From Martelella alba (lineage in GTDB: Bacteria; Pseudomonadota; Gammaproteobacteria; Enterobacterales; Enterobacteriaceae), in assembly GCF_005217455.1 (NCBI RefSeq), contig NZ_SZPQ01000009.1:124001-188000 (forward strand): a stretch of DNA of 64,000 nucleotides, given 5' to 3'. The position numbers were made by a program, and so were the translations under genes. Below are positions 55,726 through 64,000 of this stretch, piece after piece. Position 1 is the stretch's first letter. The number at the start of each line of letters is the position of its first letter. The notes below the pieces were generated by a model, which saw only the letters and a list, made by a program, of their open reading frames with translations, was not told the DNA's origin and did no database searches.

Positions 55726-56505
55726 ATGACTTCTTCGTTTCTGTCTGTACGTAATTTGGTGAAATCTTTTGGTTCTGGAATTCCTCCGGTGCTGAATGGA
55801 ATGAATTTCCGCATGAGCCCAGGGGAACGCATCGTGGTTATCGGACCAAGCGGTAGCGGTAAAAGTACCTTATTGCGTTGCATTATGGGATTGGAAAAGA
55901 TCGACTCAGGCAACATCAAATTCGCGGGAAAAGATTACATCACCGCGGATGTCAATCTGCGGATGCCCAATACGATAAACAGGGAGATACAGGCCAGGAT
56001 AGGGATGGTCTTCCAGCATTATACTTTGTTTCCTCATTTGACGGTATTGGGAAATCTCATCCTGACGCCGGTCAAAGCCCGGGGCGAAAAAAAAGCGCGG
56101 GCGACCGAACGCGCAATGCAGTTTTTGACGCGCCTCGGTTTACAGAATCGTGCCGATGCCTATCCGGGTATGTTGTCCGGCGGACAGAAACAACGCGTGG
56201 CCATTGCGCGGGCATTGATGCTGGATCCGGAGATTATGCTGTTCGATGAGGTGACATCCGCGCTGGACCCGGAGCTGGTGGCGGAAGTCGAGGGCGTCAT
56301 GATGGAGCTGGCGGACCAGAACATGTCCATGATGATTGTGACCCACGACATGTGGTTCGCGAAACGCATCGCCACCCGGGTGGTCTTTTGCGCGGACGGC
56401 CAAGTGGTTGAAGACGCGGCGCCTTCAGCCTTGTTCAACTCGCCCGTGCAAACCCGAACGGCCAACTTCCTCAAAAATGTACTCCATGTCGAACCGGTAT
56501 CATGA
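55726..56505 (+). CDS. Polar amino acid ABC importer ATPase
   Basis: The 259-residue ATPase has Walker [11 protein letters not shown]-loop VFQHYTLFPHLTV, signature [16 protein letters not shown], Walker B IMLFDEVTSALDPE and switch VTHDMWFAKR. It is followed at 10 bases by the first of two permeases. The binding protein for this importer is most likely the gene at 63251, at the far end of the cluster. Cargo is unknown, but the enzymes in between suggest an amine or amino acid-like compound. Confidence 0.92.
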   Translation: MTSSFLSVRNLVKSFGSGIPPVLNGMNFRMSPGERIVVIGPSGSGKSTLLRCIMGLEKIDSGNIKFAGKDYITADVNLRMPNTINREIQARIGMVFQHYTLFPHLTVLGNLILTPVKARGEKKARATERAMQFLTRLGLQNRADAYPGMLSGGQKQRVAIARALMLDPEIMLFDEVTSALDPELVAEVEGVMMELADQNMSMMIVTHDMWFAKRIATRVVFCADGQVVEDAAPSALFNSPVQTRTANFLKNVLHVEPVS

Positions 56506-56515
56506 AGGTGACGCT

Positions 56516-57187
56516 ATGACATCTTTCTCGTGGAATATGCATGTCATCATTACCGGCTGGCCCCAGCTCATGAGCGGGCTGCTTATGACATTGCAATTAA
56601 CATTGATATCAGCCGCTATCGGCATCGTGGCGGGCTTTCTGTTAAGCCTTATCGCCATGAGCCGTTTTAGGGTCCTGCGCTGGCCGGCGGTCGTGTTTAT
56701 CGAGCTATTCCGCTGCACGCCGGCATTGGTGCAAATCGTCTGGATATTCTATTGTGTGCCGATTTTCATCCATGTGTATTGGAACCCGTTCGCGATGGCC
56801 GTACTGGCGTTGAGCCTGAATGTGACGGCTTTCAATGCCGAAGCGTATCGCGCGGCCATACAAACCATTCCTTCCTCCCATCATGATGCCTGTGTGGCCC
56901 TGGGTCTCTCGCCGTTCAAGAAAACGGTTTATGTGGTCTTCCCCCAGGCATTCATGATGGCGATACCGGTTTTGTTGACCAACACCATCGGTTTGTTGCA
57001 GCAGACATCATTGGTGGCCATTGTTGCCATCGCCGACCTGATGTATCAGGGCAAATCGCTGGCGACGGAGTTTTATCGGCCCATTGAAGTCTACACCACC
57101 GTCGCCTTGATTTATTTTGCCGTATCGTTGCCGCTATCGCAGTTGGTGGGCATGTATGAAAAACGTTTGCACAGGATGAGTCAGTAG
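56516..57187 (+). CDS. Polar amino acid ABC importer permease 1
   Basis: The 223-residue permease starts at ATG 56516 behind GAAGGTGACG. Hydrophobic segments and the EAA loop (SSHHDACVALGLSPFKKTVY) are typical of HisM/GlnP-type proteins, except that the usual Glu-Ala-Ala is His-Asp-Ala-Cys. Its partner follows ten bases later. A longer in-frame upstream extension overlaps the ATPase gene and is not real. Confidence 0.9.
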   Translation: MTSFSWNMHVIITGWPQLMSGLLMTLQLTLISAAIGIVAGFLLSLIAMSRFRVLRWPAVVFIELFRCTPALVQIVWIFYCVPIFIHVYWNPFAMAVLALSLNVTAFNAEAYRAAIQTIPSSHHDACVALGLSPFKKTVYVVFPQAFMMAIPVLLTNTIGLLQQTSLVAIVAIADLMYQGKSLATEFYRPIEVYTTVALIYFAVSLPLSQLVGMYEKRLHRMSQ

Positions 57188-57197
57188 GGGAGAACAC

Positions 57198-57872
57198 ATG
57201 GTCGATTTTTCCACTGCGTTTGGTTTTATATTCGCCTACAAAAGCGCCATATTAATGGGATTAGCGCACACATTGTATTATACGGCGATAAGTCTGGTCG
57301 CCGGGCTGGTACTGGGTTTTATCGTGAGTATCGTCCGCTACTCCGGGAACGTTGCACTTGGCCTCATTGCCAGGGCGTATGTCGAGGTTTTTCGCGGAAC
57401 GCCGATGCTTATCCAGTTGTTTTGGTTTTTCTTCTGCCTGCCAGCGCTGTTGGGCGTCGATTTGGGCAATCAAACGGCCACGATTTTGACGATGACGCTC
57501 TATATGGGCGCAATTTCGAGCGAGAGTTTCAGGGCGGCGTTGAATTCCGTCGGCTCGGAACAACGTGATGCGTGCATTTCTTTGGGCATGCCGCTGCGCG
57601 TCATGCTCCCTTATGTTTTTTTGCCGCAGATGCTCATGCGGTCGGTGCCCACGCTATTGTCCAACAGCGTGACTTTGTTTAAAGAGAGCGCGCTTATTTC
57701 CGCCGTGGGAATGACGGATCTTATGTATCAAGGACAAATGATAGCGGATTCAACGGCGCGACCGGTCGAAATATTGACAACCATTGCATTGATTTATTTT
57801 TTTATCGCTTTCACGATTACTCGTATTGTGACTCTCTATGAACAGGCCTTTTTGCGGAAACTGAAACTGTAA
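57198..57872 (+). CDS. Polar amino acid ABC importer permease 2
   Basis: The 224-residue permease has about five membrane segments and the EAA-loop region SVGSEQRDACISLGMPLRVM, again with a modified Asp-Ala-Cys version. It pairs with the upstream permease as a heterodimer. GGGGAGAACAC lies before the ATG. After its stop comes a copy of the palindromic repeat, and then the catabolic genes start. Confidence 0.9.
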   Translation: MVDFSTAFGFIFAYKSAILMGLAHTLYYTAISLVAGLVLGFIVSIVRYSGNVALGLIARAYVEVFRGTPMLIQLFWFFFCLPALLGVDLGNQTATILTMTLYMGAISSESFRAALNSVGSEQRDACISLGMPLRVMLPYVFLPQMLMRSVPTLLSNSVTLFKESALISAVGMTDLMYQGQMIADSTARPVEILTTIALIYFFIAFTITRIVTLYEQAFLRKLKL

Positions 57873-57880
57873 TGACCCCA

Positions 57881-57961
57881 ATATACTCTAAATATTGCAA
57901 GCCGCGTCGCGGCGACGGGCCATTGCAGCCAGCAAACAGGCAACTTGCCGTATGACGAGTC
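57881..57961. repeat. Palindromic intergenic repeat within the cluster
   Basis: It starts ATACTCTAAATATTGCAAGC and ends GGCAACTTGCCGTATGACGA. It splits the importer genes from the monooxygenase gene. The 160 bases that follow are AT-rich and could hold a second promoter. Confidence 0.75.
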
Positions 57962-58131
57962 GTTACCCTAAATACTGAATGTATGCCGGGTATAGTCTTG
58001 TCATTATTTCTACTATAGGGCAAGGCTATATAGAGTAAAAGGTTTGTATGCTTCACCGGCATGGATAATCAGCCTATTAATGTAACGTAAGCGTTGTGAA
58101 CTTGTTATTTTCGTTATCAGGAGAAGAGATT

Positions 58132-59430
58132 ATGACATCGCAGCCGCCATATTGCGTCATTGGCGCGGGCGCCGCTGGCCTTGCCGCCATTAAGACACTT
58201 CGCGATCAGGGGATTGACGCTGACTGCTTTGAAAAATCGGATCGTGTGGGAGGTCATTGGCATGTGGATTATGATGCTCTCCATCTTATTACCCCCAAGG
58301 GCAGTTCTTGTTTTGATGATTATCCCATGCCGGTTGATTATCCGCTCTATCCAAATCGTGACCAGGTTCGCGAATATATCCGGAATTATGCTGAGCACTT
58401 TCATTTATATGACCATATTCAGTTTAATTCCACCGTTGAACATATTGCGCCATTAGGAAATAAAGGGGATGCCGGTTGGGAGGTCACTGTTAATGGCCAG
58501 GTTCGCCACTATGCGGGTGTCGTGGTGGCCAACGGCCATTTGTGGGATCCCGCGTTTCCCCCCGAGTCTGGCGATTTTACCGGTATCTCCCTGCACTCGT
58601 GCCAATATCAAAACACCAGCCAGTTGCAAGGGCGGCGTGTATTGGTCGTCGGTTGCGGCAATTCCGGCTGCGACCTGGCGGCGGACGCGGCGCAACACCG
58701 GTTTGATACCGATGTGGTCATGCGCCGCGGCCAGGTGTTTCAGCCCAAGGCCCTGTTTGGTTTGCCGCGGGCCGAGCTGCCGTTTATCAACCAGCTGCCG
58801 CCGGAGCTACAGAACTCACTGACCCAGATACTGATCCTGGCATCGCTGGGTAGCTGGAAAAACTATCCGGGCATGCCGGAGCCGGAAACATGGGATCTGG
58901 AACAACAGCCTCCGGTGGTGAACAATCTGCTGCTCTATTGGATTCAGCATGGACGCATTAACGTCCGCCCGGCTATCGAACGTATCCAGGGAAAAACCGT
59001 GACCTTCACCGACGGCAATCAAGGGGAATATGACAATATCCTCTGGGCCACGGGCTTCCATGCCACCCTGCCGTTTATTGACGGGGCACAACTGGAATGG
59101 CGGGATGGCGTTCCTTTACGCACGGCGGCCATGACATTGCCCACCACGCTTGAGAACCTGTATTTTGTCGGTCTCGCCGCTCCCCGCGGCGCGCAATGGC
59201 CGGTGTATTGCCAACAGACCCGATTGATCGCCCGCATGATGAAACTGCAAACGCGGGGCCTGAAAAACCTTGCCGCCTTACTGGCGAGCCAGCAACAGCC
59301 GGATGCGCGTATTGATATCGTTCGTCGCCTCTGGCAGCAAAATTATGATGAAACGGACAAAACGCTCGACCTGCTGGAAAAAGTGCATGTCGGCGCCGTG
59401 CAATCGATTTTCACCCCATCTATTTCCTAA
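58132..59430 (+). CDS. Flavin-containing monooxygenase (FMO family)
   Basis: The 432-residue enzyme has two dinucleotide-binding motifs, VIGAGAAGLAAIKTL at the N-terminus for FAD and VLVVGCGNSGCDLAADA near residue 170 for NADPH. Between them is the FMO fingerprint FxGxxxHxxxY as FTGISLHSCQY (about residues 148-158). FMOs oxygenate nitrogen or sulfur in small molecules, or act as Baeyer-Villiger enzymes. CAGGAGAAGAG precedes ATG 58132. It is followed at 13 bases by an SDR, so the two are likely one operon. The substrate is not known; the amino acid-type importer suggests a nitrogen compound. Confidence 0.88.
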   Translation: MTSQPPYCVIGAGAAGLAAIKTLRDQGIDADCFEKSDRVGGHWHVDYDALHLITPKGSSCFDDYPMPVDYPLYPNRDQVREYIRNYAEHFHLYDHIQFNSTVEHIAPLGNKGDAGWEVTVNGQVRHYAGVVVANGHLWDPAFPPESGDFTGISLHSCQYQNTSQLQGRRVLVVGCGNSGCDLAADAAQHRFDTDVVMRRGQVFQPKALFGLPRAELPFINQLPPELQNSLTQILILASLGSWKNYPGMPEPETWDLEQQPPVVNNLLLYWIQHGRINVRPAIERIQGKTVTFTDGNQGEYDNILWATGFHATLPFIDGAQLEWRDGVPLRTAAMTLPTTLENLYFVGLAAPRGAQWPVYCQQTRLIARMMKLQTRGLKNLAALLASQQQPDARIDIVRRLWQQNYDETDKTLDLLEKVHVGAVQSIFTPSIS

Positions 59431-59443
59431 TAAGGAGAGAGGC

Positions 59444-60145
59444 ATGTCTGAACGAAGCAAACCCGTCGCCCTTGTCACGGGCAGCGCATCCGGGATGGGC
59501 AAAGCCGTGGCGGACCGGTTTTTATCGGAAGGCTGGCGGGTGGCGGGGGTGGATTTGGCGGTGCAGGACAGTCGCCACGACTTTATCCCGGTACGGGCGG
59601 ACATCACCCAATTTGATGCGTTGAAATCCGCAGTGGCGGACTCGCTGGCGGGAGAAAGATTGTCGGCGGTAATCAATGCCGCCGGCATTTTCCCGGTATC
59701 CAATTTACAGAGTTATAGCAGCGAACTTTATCGCCGCATTTTCGACGTCAATGTGCTGGGAACCATGAACGTGGCGCGCACGGGACGGGATTTAATGGCG
59801 AAGGAGGGGGGATGCATGCTCTTTTTCGCCTCGGTGGACGCTTTTGCGGTATCACCCAATCAACTGTTGTACAGCGCGTCAAAGGCGGCGGTCGTCTCGC
59901 TAACCAAGTCCCTAGCCATTGAATTGGTGGATGCGGGCATCGTGGTTAACAGTATTGCGCCGGGCTGGGTGGAGACGGAAGGCACCCTCGCCGGAGGACG
60001 GTTGAAGGACGGCGTGATGGCGGTTCCGATGAAACGGGCGGCAAAAGTGGAGGAAGTCGCCGACTGGGTGTGGAAACTGTGCGCCGCGCCGGGGTACATC
60101 ACCGGCGAGACAATGGTTGTCTCTGGCGGTGTTTATATGCGTTAG
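59444..60145 (+). CDS. Short-chain dehydrogenase/reductase
   Basis: The 233-residue SDR has a normal cofactor loop LVTGSASGMGKAVADRF, the NAAG-type element INAAGIFPVS and the catalytic Ser with YSASKAA. The C-terminus reads ITGETMVVSGGVYMR. AAGGAGAGAGG is a strong ribosome site. It lies directly behind the monooxygenase. With the SDR at 53266 the cluster has two such dehydrogenases, pointing to two oxidation or reduction steps. Substrates are unknown. Confidence 0.88.
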   Translation: MSERSKPVALVTGSASGMGKAVADRFLSEGWRVAGVDLAVQDSRHDFIPVRADITQFDALKSAVADSLAGERLSAVINAAGIFPVSNLQSYSSELYRRIFDVNVLGTMNVARTGRDLMAKEGGCMLFFASVDAFAVSPNQLLYSASKAAVVSLTKSLAIELVDAGIVVNSIAPGWVETEGTLAGGRLKDGVMAVPMKRAAKVEEVADWVWKLCAAPGYITGETMVVSGGVYMR

Positions 60146-60270
60146 CGCCCATCGCACGGATATACCCGCCGAACGTCCGATTGTCCGCTGATGTATTGAG
60201 GTGATAGGCGAGAGATAACATGGGTTGATGTGGACGGCGCCCTAACGATTTTTCAGATAAAGAGGTGAGT

Positions 60271-61053
60271 ATGCGTATTTGCTGGATACACCCGACAGCC
60301 AGAACCGCCGCGCTGGAAGATTTATGGTCCGCTATTGAGACGAATATAGCGGCCATTACGGAAAAGGACACAACGATTCATTTTCGCTTTCCCGCAATGA
60401 GCACGGGATTTACTCGCTCTCTTTATGCTGAACATATCAATTCCGTACTGATGCTGGAAGAAGCGCTAAAGGCGCAGGACGAGGGATTCGATGGGGTGTT
60501 CTTGGGATGCTGGAACGATGCGCTCTGGGAGGCCAGGGAAATATTGGATATCCCGGTCGCTTCGGTGGGAGAGCAATCGATGCTCGCTTCATTGGCGATG
60601 GCCCGTAAATTTGCCGTCATTACGGTTTCGGACAAAACCCGAGTTGCCATTGAACGGGATATTATGGCCTATGGTTTACTGGATCGCGCCATAAATAATC
60701 CTGTTCGCACCATCAAACCGTACTCTTCGGCACAATTGCTGATGGAGTCCGTGACCGCGCCGGAAAAACAGTTTATCCCGTCATTTGAAAAAGTGGCCAA
60801 ACAATGCATTGACGATGGCGCTGAAATTATTTTGGTGGGCTGTACGTATTATGGCACGCTTTTACGTAAGGCCGGATATCGTCATATTCCTGGAACACAG
60901 GTTCCGGTCATGGATTCGTCCGCTGTGGCCATCAAATATCTGGAAAATATGATCAATATTCACCAAAAGTTGGCAATGGTGAAAAGTCGCGCTTTGACTT
61001 TCGCGCCGCCGCCGGCTGAACAACGCGATAAATCCAGAAATTTATTCCGTTAG
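60271..61053 (+). CDS. Asp/Glu/hydantoin racemase-family protein
   Basis: The 260-residue protein has the racemase-fold pattern: ICWIHPTARTAALEDLW at the start, Cys80 in DGVFLGCWNDALWEARE and Cys191 in EIILVGCTYYGTLLRK. The two Cys are placed like the acid/base pair of cofactor-independent racemases. GAGGTGAGT precedes ATG 60271. Family members racemise aspartate, glutamate or hydantoins, or act as maleate isomerases. In this cluster it could invert a chiral amino acid-like intermediate before oxidation by the next enzyme, which is inference. Confidence 0.82.
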   Translation: MRICWIHPTARTAALEDLWSAIETNIAAITEKDTTIHFRFPAMSTGFTRSLYAEHINSVLMLEEALKAQDEGFDGVFLGCWNDALWEAREILDIPVASVGEQSMLASLAMARKFAVITVSDKTRVAIERDIMAYGLLDRAINNPVRTIKPYSSAQLLMESVTAPEKQFIPSFEKVAKQCIDDGAEIILVGCTYYGTLLRKAGYRHIPGTQVPVMDSSAVAIKYLENMINIHQKLAMVKSRALTFAPPPAEQRDKSRNLFR

Positions 61054-61122
61054 GGGGAGCAAAGATGAATCCGCGCAAGTGTGGCAATCATTTCCGGACC
61101 AACGCGCAGATTGGGAGAGTCA

Positions 61123-62424
61123 ATGGATAAGCGGCTAGATGGTAAAATTGACGATGTTTATTGGGCAATCGTCAGCCAGGAAAAAATCAGTCTCCCCGCG
61201 CGCACGGATAAAGATGACTATGATCTGGTCATTGTCGGCGCGGGTTACTGCGGACTTTCTACGGCTTTGCACGCCGCGAAAAAGGGCCTATCGGTTTTGG
61301 TTCTTGACGAGAGTTCCGTGGGCAGCGGGGCTTCTGGCCGTAACGGCGGGGCGGTTGTCCCCACCTTTCCGGGGGCATTGACCGTGGAAGACGTCAAAAA
61401 TACCCTGGGCGCAGTCAAAGGCGAAAAATACGCGCAACTGGTGAATACCGCGCCGGACTATCTTTTCGAACAGATCACGCGGTATGGCATCCAGTGTCAT
61501 CCTAAACAAAATGGCTTTATTCAGCCCGGCCACTCTGAGAAATCGTTATATAAGATACAGAAAGTCTACCAATCATGGCAAAAAAGAGGCGTTGATATCC
61601 ACTGGCTCTCTGGCGACGAGGTGAAGGAAAACACCGGCGCGCATGGCTATTTAGGGGGATGGTACCAGAAATCAGGGGGAACAGTGGAGCCCTATGCCCT
61701 TGCGCAAGGGCTCGCCCGGGCCGCATTAGACGCCGGCGCCGATATCTTGGAAAACCATCGCGTCGCAAGTATTGCCAAAGTGGGTGGTGGTTATCAGATA
61801 GCATCATCCAAAAGGGTTTTCAAAGGGAAAAAGGTTCTGATTGCCACCAACGCCTACACCCAGAACCTTCTGAGGCCCCTGGGTAAATCAGTGATACCCG
61901 TCAGGCTGTACCATACGATGACACGGCCGTTGACCGAGCAGGAACGCCGGGTTGTACTACCCAAAGGCATTACATTTACCGATCTGAGAAAGTCCGGCGG
62001 TTTTGGTCGGTTGGATTCATTCGGCCGGCTTCAATCGGGCGGCGCGGTATTTACCCCGACCGGTAAAGAATACGGCATGGCGCATGCCAGGCTGAGGATG
62101 CAAGAGTTGTTCCCTTCCCTGGCAGGTATTGAACTGGAATATTATTGGGAAGGATATTGCGCCATTACTGAAGAATGGGTTCCCTCTTTGCAGATTCATG
62201 ATGTGGATTTTTATTCTTTTATTGGATTTTCGACAAGAGGCGTCGCGTTGAGTTTTTCCGTCGGCCGTATTTTAGCTGAACTGATAAGCGGGGAATTATC
62301 CCATGAAGACTCGCCGCTTTTTGTTTGTAAAAACAAAATACTTCCTTTACATGCAATAAAAGAATATCTGGGGGGATGGGTTTTCCCATTTTACAAAGCG
62401 CGAGATAGGCTTAAATTAACTTGA
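61123..62424 (+). CDS. DadA/PuuB-like FAD-dependent amino acid or amine oxidoreductase
   Basis: The 433-residue enzyme has a short N-terminal arm, the FAD motif VIVGAGYCGLSTALHAAKKG (about residues 30-49), and GSGASGRNGGAVVPTFPG, typical of the DadA/PuuB/OrdL group. The C-terminus carries FIGFSTRGVALSFSVGRILA where flavin binding is completed. It likely oxidises a D-amino acid or secondary amine. GGGAGAG lies upstream of ATG 61123. It is followed at 15 bases by the unknown His/Cys-rich protein, so those two are probably linked. Confidence 0.87.
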   Translation: MDKRLDGKIDDVYWAIVSQEKISLPARTDKDDYDLVIVGAGYCGLSTALHAAKKGLSVLVLDESSVGSGASGRNGGAVVPTFPGALTVEDVKNTLGAVKGEKYAQLVNTAPDYLFEQITRYGIQCHPKQNGFIQPGHSEKSLYKIQKVYQSWQKRGVDIHWLSGDEVKENTGAHGYLGGWYQKSGGTVEPYALAQGLARAALDAGADILENHRVASIAKVGGGYQIASSKRVFKGKKVLIATNAYTQNLLRPLGKSVIPVRLYHTMTRPLTEQERRVVLPKGITFTDLRKSGGFGRLDSFGRLQSGGAVFTPTGKEYGMAHARLRMQELFPSLAGIELEYYWEGYCAITEEWVPSLQIHDVDFYSFIGFSTRGVALSFSVGRILAELISGELSHEDSPLFVCKNKILPLHAIKEYLGGWVFPFYKARDRLKLT

Positions 62425-62439
62425 TACCCTGAGGGATAT

Positions 62440-62973
62440 ATGTCAAAATTCATTAACCACCTCGGTATGGTTTACAATGAAATTCCCATTGAAGACGTGC
62501 TTAAGTTGGCGCATGAGTTAATTAAACAGGGGAAGGCATGGCATTCACACGCAATTTCACCGGGTTGCCATTTTAATCCTTATCCTGACCGATATGCTGT
62601 GATGCTTGAGGATAATACCGATAACATCATCACTATTTCGCCTTCGGTGACTTTCCCGGAGGTCGATAAGCAGTTAGTTAAACTTCTACACGGGGATGAT
62701 ATTCTGGGTACGGAAATCCCCCCGGATTGCGAGGCGGTGGCGCGCGCGTCCCCGTTACTGAGCAAAGTGTTGGTATTTGAGCGGCAGGGAGTACGCTGGC
62801 ATCATCACATGAATTTTCCTGAGTGTTTAATGACACCGCATACCACTCAATGGACAATGACGGTGGAATCAGAACAGGGGGTACTGGAGGAGCAATATGA
62901 TGAAGAGCCAAAAGACATTCTCAAGTGCCTGGAAATGTTGTACTTTCGCCATCAAGACAGTGACAAAGGATAG
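62440..62973 (+). CDS. Unknown His/Cys-rich protein, paralogue of the one at 52695
   Basis: This 177-residue soluble protein is unrecognised but clearly paralogous to the 179-residue protein at 52695. Shared blocks are WHSHAISPGCHFNP, the TFPEVDKQLVKLLHGDDILG region, RWHHHMNFPECLMTP, and the acidic VESEQGVLEEQYDEEPKD. The His-x-His, three adjacent His and two Cys could bind a metal. GAGGGATAT precedes the start. It lies between the FAD oxidoreductase and the binding protein. Keeping two copies in one cluster suggests either a heteromer or two related substrates. Confidence 0.72.
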   Translation: MSKFINHLGMVYNEIPIEDVLKLAHELIKQGKAWHSHAISPGCHFNPYPDRYAVMLEDNTDNIITISPSVTFPEVDKQLVKLLHGDDILGTEIPPDCEAVARASPLLSKVLVFERQGVRWHHHMNFPECLMTPHTTQWTMTVESEQGVLEEQYDEEPKDILKCLEMLYFRHQDSDKG

Positions 62974-63069
62974 TCAGGGATTGCATTTTTCCTGGTTTTT
63001 TTATTTTTATTCATGGGGTGTTTTCCCCAATATGGATGAGTCGTGGTCGCTTAATTGATGACTTATTCA

Positions 63070-63147
63070 TACTCGCCATACTGCAAGTTGCCTTTTGGTT
63101 GGCTGCGAACGCTCGCCGCCACAATACTTGAATTATACAGGGTATAT
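63070..63147. repeat. Palindromic intergenic repeat, inverted copy
   Basis: It reads ACTCGCCATACTGCAAGTTG at one end and ACTTGAATTATACAGGGTAT at the other. It lies in the 277-base gap before the binding-protein gene, which probably also holds that gene's promoter. Confidence 0.75.
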
Positions 63148-63250
63148 ACCCGGCCACGGACTTTATCGTGACGGTTGTATTGAATAGACTCATTAAGTGT
63201 CTGTCATGTTAGGAAGCCTCCTAATCTCTAACTTCAGCCTGAGGTAAATC

Positions 63251-64000
63251 ATGAAAATGTATTTCACCCAAGTTTTACGACGCCAGCCACTGATCTGTTG
63301 CTTATTTCTGACTTCCCTTTTTTTACCTGCTCTTGCGCGGGCGGAAGGGACAAACGATTTATGGAAACAGGTTAAAGAACGGGGTGTGCTGAGGTGCGGT
63401 ACCGCCGTGACCCCCCCTTATATTATCCGCGATCCGCTTACGCAAAAGTACGGCGGGCCTTTCGTTCAGCTCTGCAAAGATTTTGCCAACAACGTGCTGC
63501 ACGTTAAGGCGGAATTGGTCAATACCAGTTGGGATAATATGGTCGCGGGTATCCAGGCCAACCGGTGGGACCTGGGCATGTCATTGTCGCAGACCCCGGA
63601 ACGGGAAAAAAGCATCGCGTTTTCATCGCCGGTTATCTACTCAAGCGTTACTTTCTCCTATGCCAAAAATAATCCTAAACTTACCGCTCCGGCCAAAATC
63701 GCCGATTTTGACAAGCCCAATGTCACGATAGCCGTCATGTCGGGTTCCATTGCCGATACGGCCTGTAGCAAAATATTTACCAAGGCGCATATCATGCGGC
63801 TGCCGGGGTCTCAGGAAGCGACGATGGCGCTTTTATCCCATCGCGCGGACGTCTATGCCGACGATATCGGGACGAATATGATTGTGGTGGCCGCGCATGC
63901 CAAGGATTTGGCCGTGTTTAAACCCGATCCGCCGCTCCAGTCTTTGCCGGCCGGTTTCGGCCTGAGAAAGGACACCTCGAAAGAAGATCTCGATATTCTG
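63251..64000 (+). CDS. Periplasmic amino acid-binding protein, C-terminus cut by window edge
   Basis: Reading from ATG 63251 the frame stays open for 250 codons to the edge. A signal peptide (LICCLFLTSLFLPALARA, cleaved before EGTND) precedes an SBP family 3 domain: VKERGVLRCGTAVTPPYIIR, WDNMVAGIQANRWDLGMSLS, TPEREKSIAFSSPV and VTIAVMSGSIADTACSKIF. It is most likely the binding protein of the importer at 55.7-57.9 kb, because that operon lacks one. Cys residues in the mature part might form a disulfide. Confidence 0.9.
   Translation, partial: MKMYFTQVLRRQPLICCLFLTSLFLPALARAEGTNDLWKQVKERGVLRCGTAVTPPYIIRDPLTQKYGGPFVQLCKDFANNVLHVKAELVNTSWDNMVAGIQANRWDLGMSLSQTPEREKSIAFSSPVIYSSVTFSYAKNNPKLTAPAKIADFDKPNVTIAVMSGSIADTACSKIFTKAHIMRLPGSQEATMALLSHRADVYADDIGTNMIVVAAHAKDLAVFKPDPPLQSLPAGFGLRKDTSKEDLDIL

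Overview
The window looks like an accessory-rich piece of an Enterobacterales chromosome. Coding sequence is GC-rich and densely packed. The fucose genes keep the Escherichia coli order (fucO-fucA divergent from fucP-fucI-fucK-fucU-fucR), and YicN, IdnO and LpxP are clearly enterobacterial. Several RcnB-family proteins, a YopJ-like effector, and many copies of a short palindromic intergenic repeat make a host-associated relative of Sodalis or the Pectobacteriaceae my best guess. That placement is inference. No rRNA, tRNA, insertion sequence, phage or CRISPR array was recognised.

Layout. 1-1180: a leftward gene cut by the window edge that carries the His-Asp-Cys arrangement of YopJ-family type III effectors. 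1.8-4.7 kb: a chemoreceptor with a CheR-binding tail and an RcnB-family periplasmic protein with seven tandem GHSGPQ repeats. 4.8-15.3 kb: a rightward cluster with a cyclophilin-like/helical protein pair, an RpiR regulator, histidine ammonia-lyase, a polar amino acid importer that lacks its own ATPase, and HyuA/HyuB hydantoinase-oxoprolinase subunits. 15.3-17.0 kb: three small exported proteins. 17.1-23.0 kb: a leftward operon (importer, SolA-like oxidase, binding protein, GATase1-like protein, LacI regulator) with three identical 12-bp palindromes as candidate operators. 23.5-31.9 kb: the complete L-fucose regulon with CRP-like sites in its divergent promoter. 32-36.5 kb: small unknowns and two transporters. 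36.5-41.2 kb: sugar-acid genes (IdnO, an IdnR-like regulator, a hydroxyacid dehydrogenase and an MFS carrier). 41.5-44.2 kb: a DUF969/DUF979/DUF2891 operon. 44.7-47.0 kb: two leaderless proteins built almost only of invasin-type Ig domains. 47.2-51.8 kb: a PLD-type nuclease, a Gly-rich lipoprotein, a third RcnB-family protein, LpxP and an orphan OppA-like protein. 52-64 kb: a catabolic and uptake cluster running off the right edge.

The genes fall into several nutrient-scavenging modules, each with its own transporter, catabolic enzymes and local regulator. The 52-64 kb cluster is the best candidate for an undescribed pathway. It combines a PAAT importer (ATPase, two permeases, binding protein) with an FMO-type monooxygenase, two SDRs, an Asp/Glu/hydantoin racemase-family protein, a DadA-like FAD oxidoreductase and a flavodoxin-like reductase. 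It also holds two paralogous His- and Cys-rich proteins of unknown function, one at each side. The 4.8-15.3 kb cluster is the second: histidine ammonia-lyase without hutU/hutI/hutG, next to a cucumopine-synthase-like pair and a hydantoinase-type enzyme.

All calls come from reading translated sequence, motifs and gene context, and from remembered family sequences. No database search was run.
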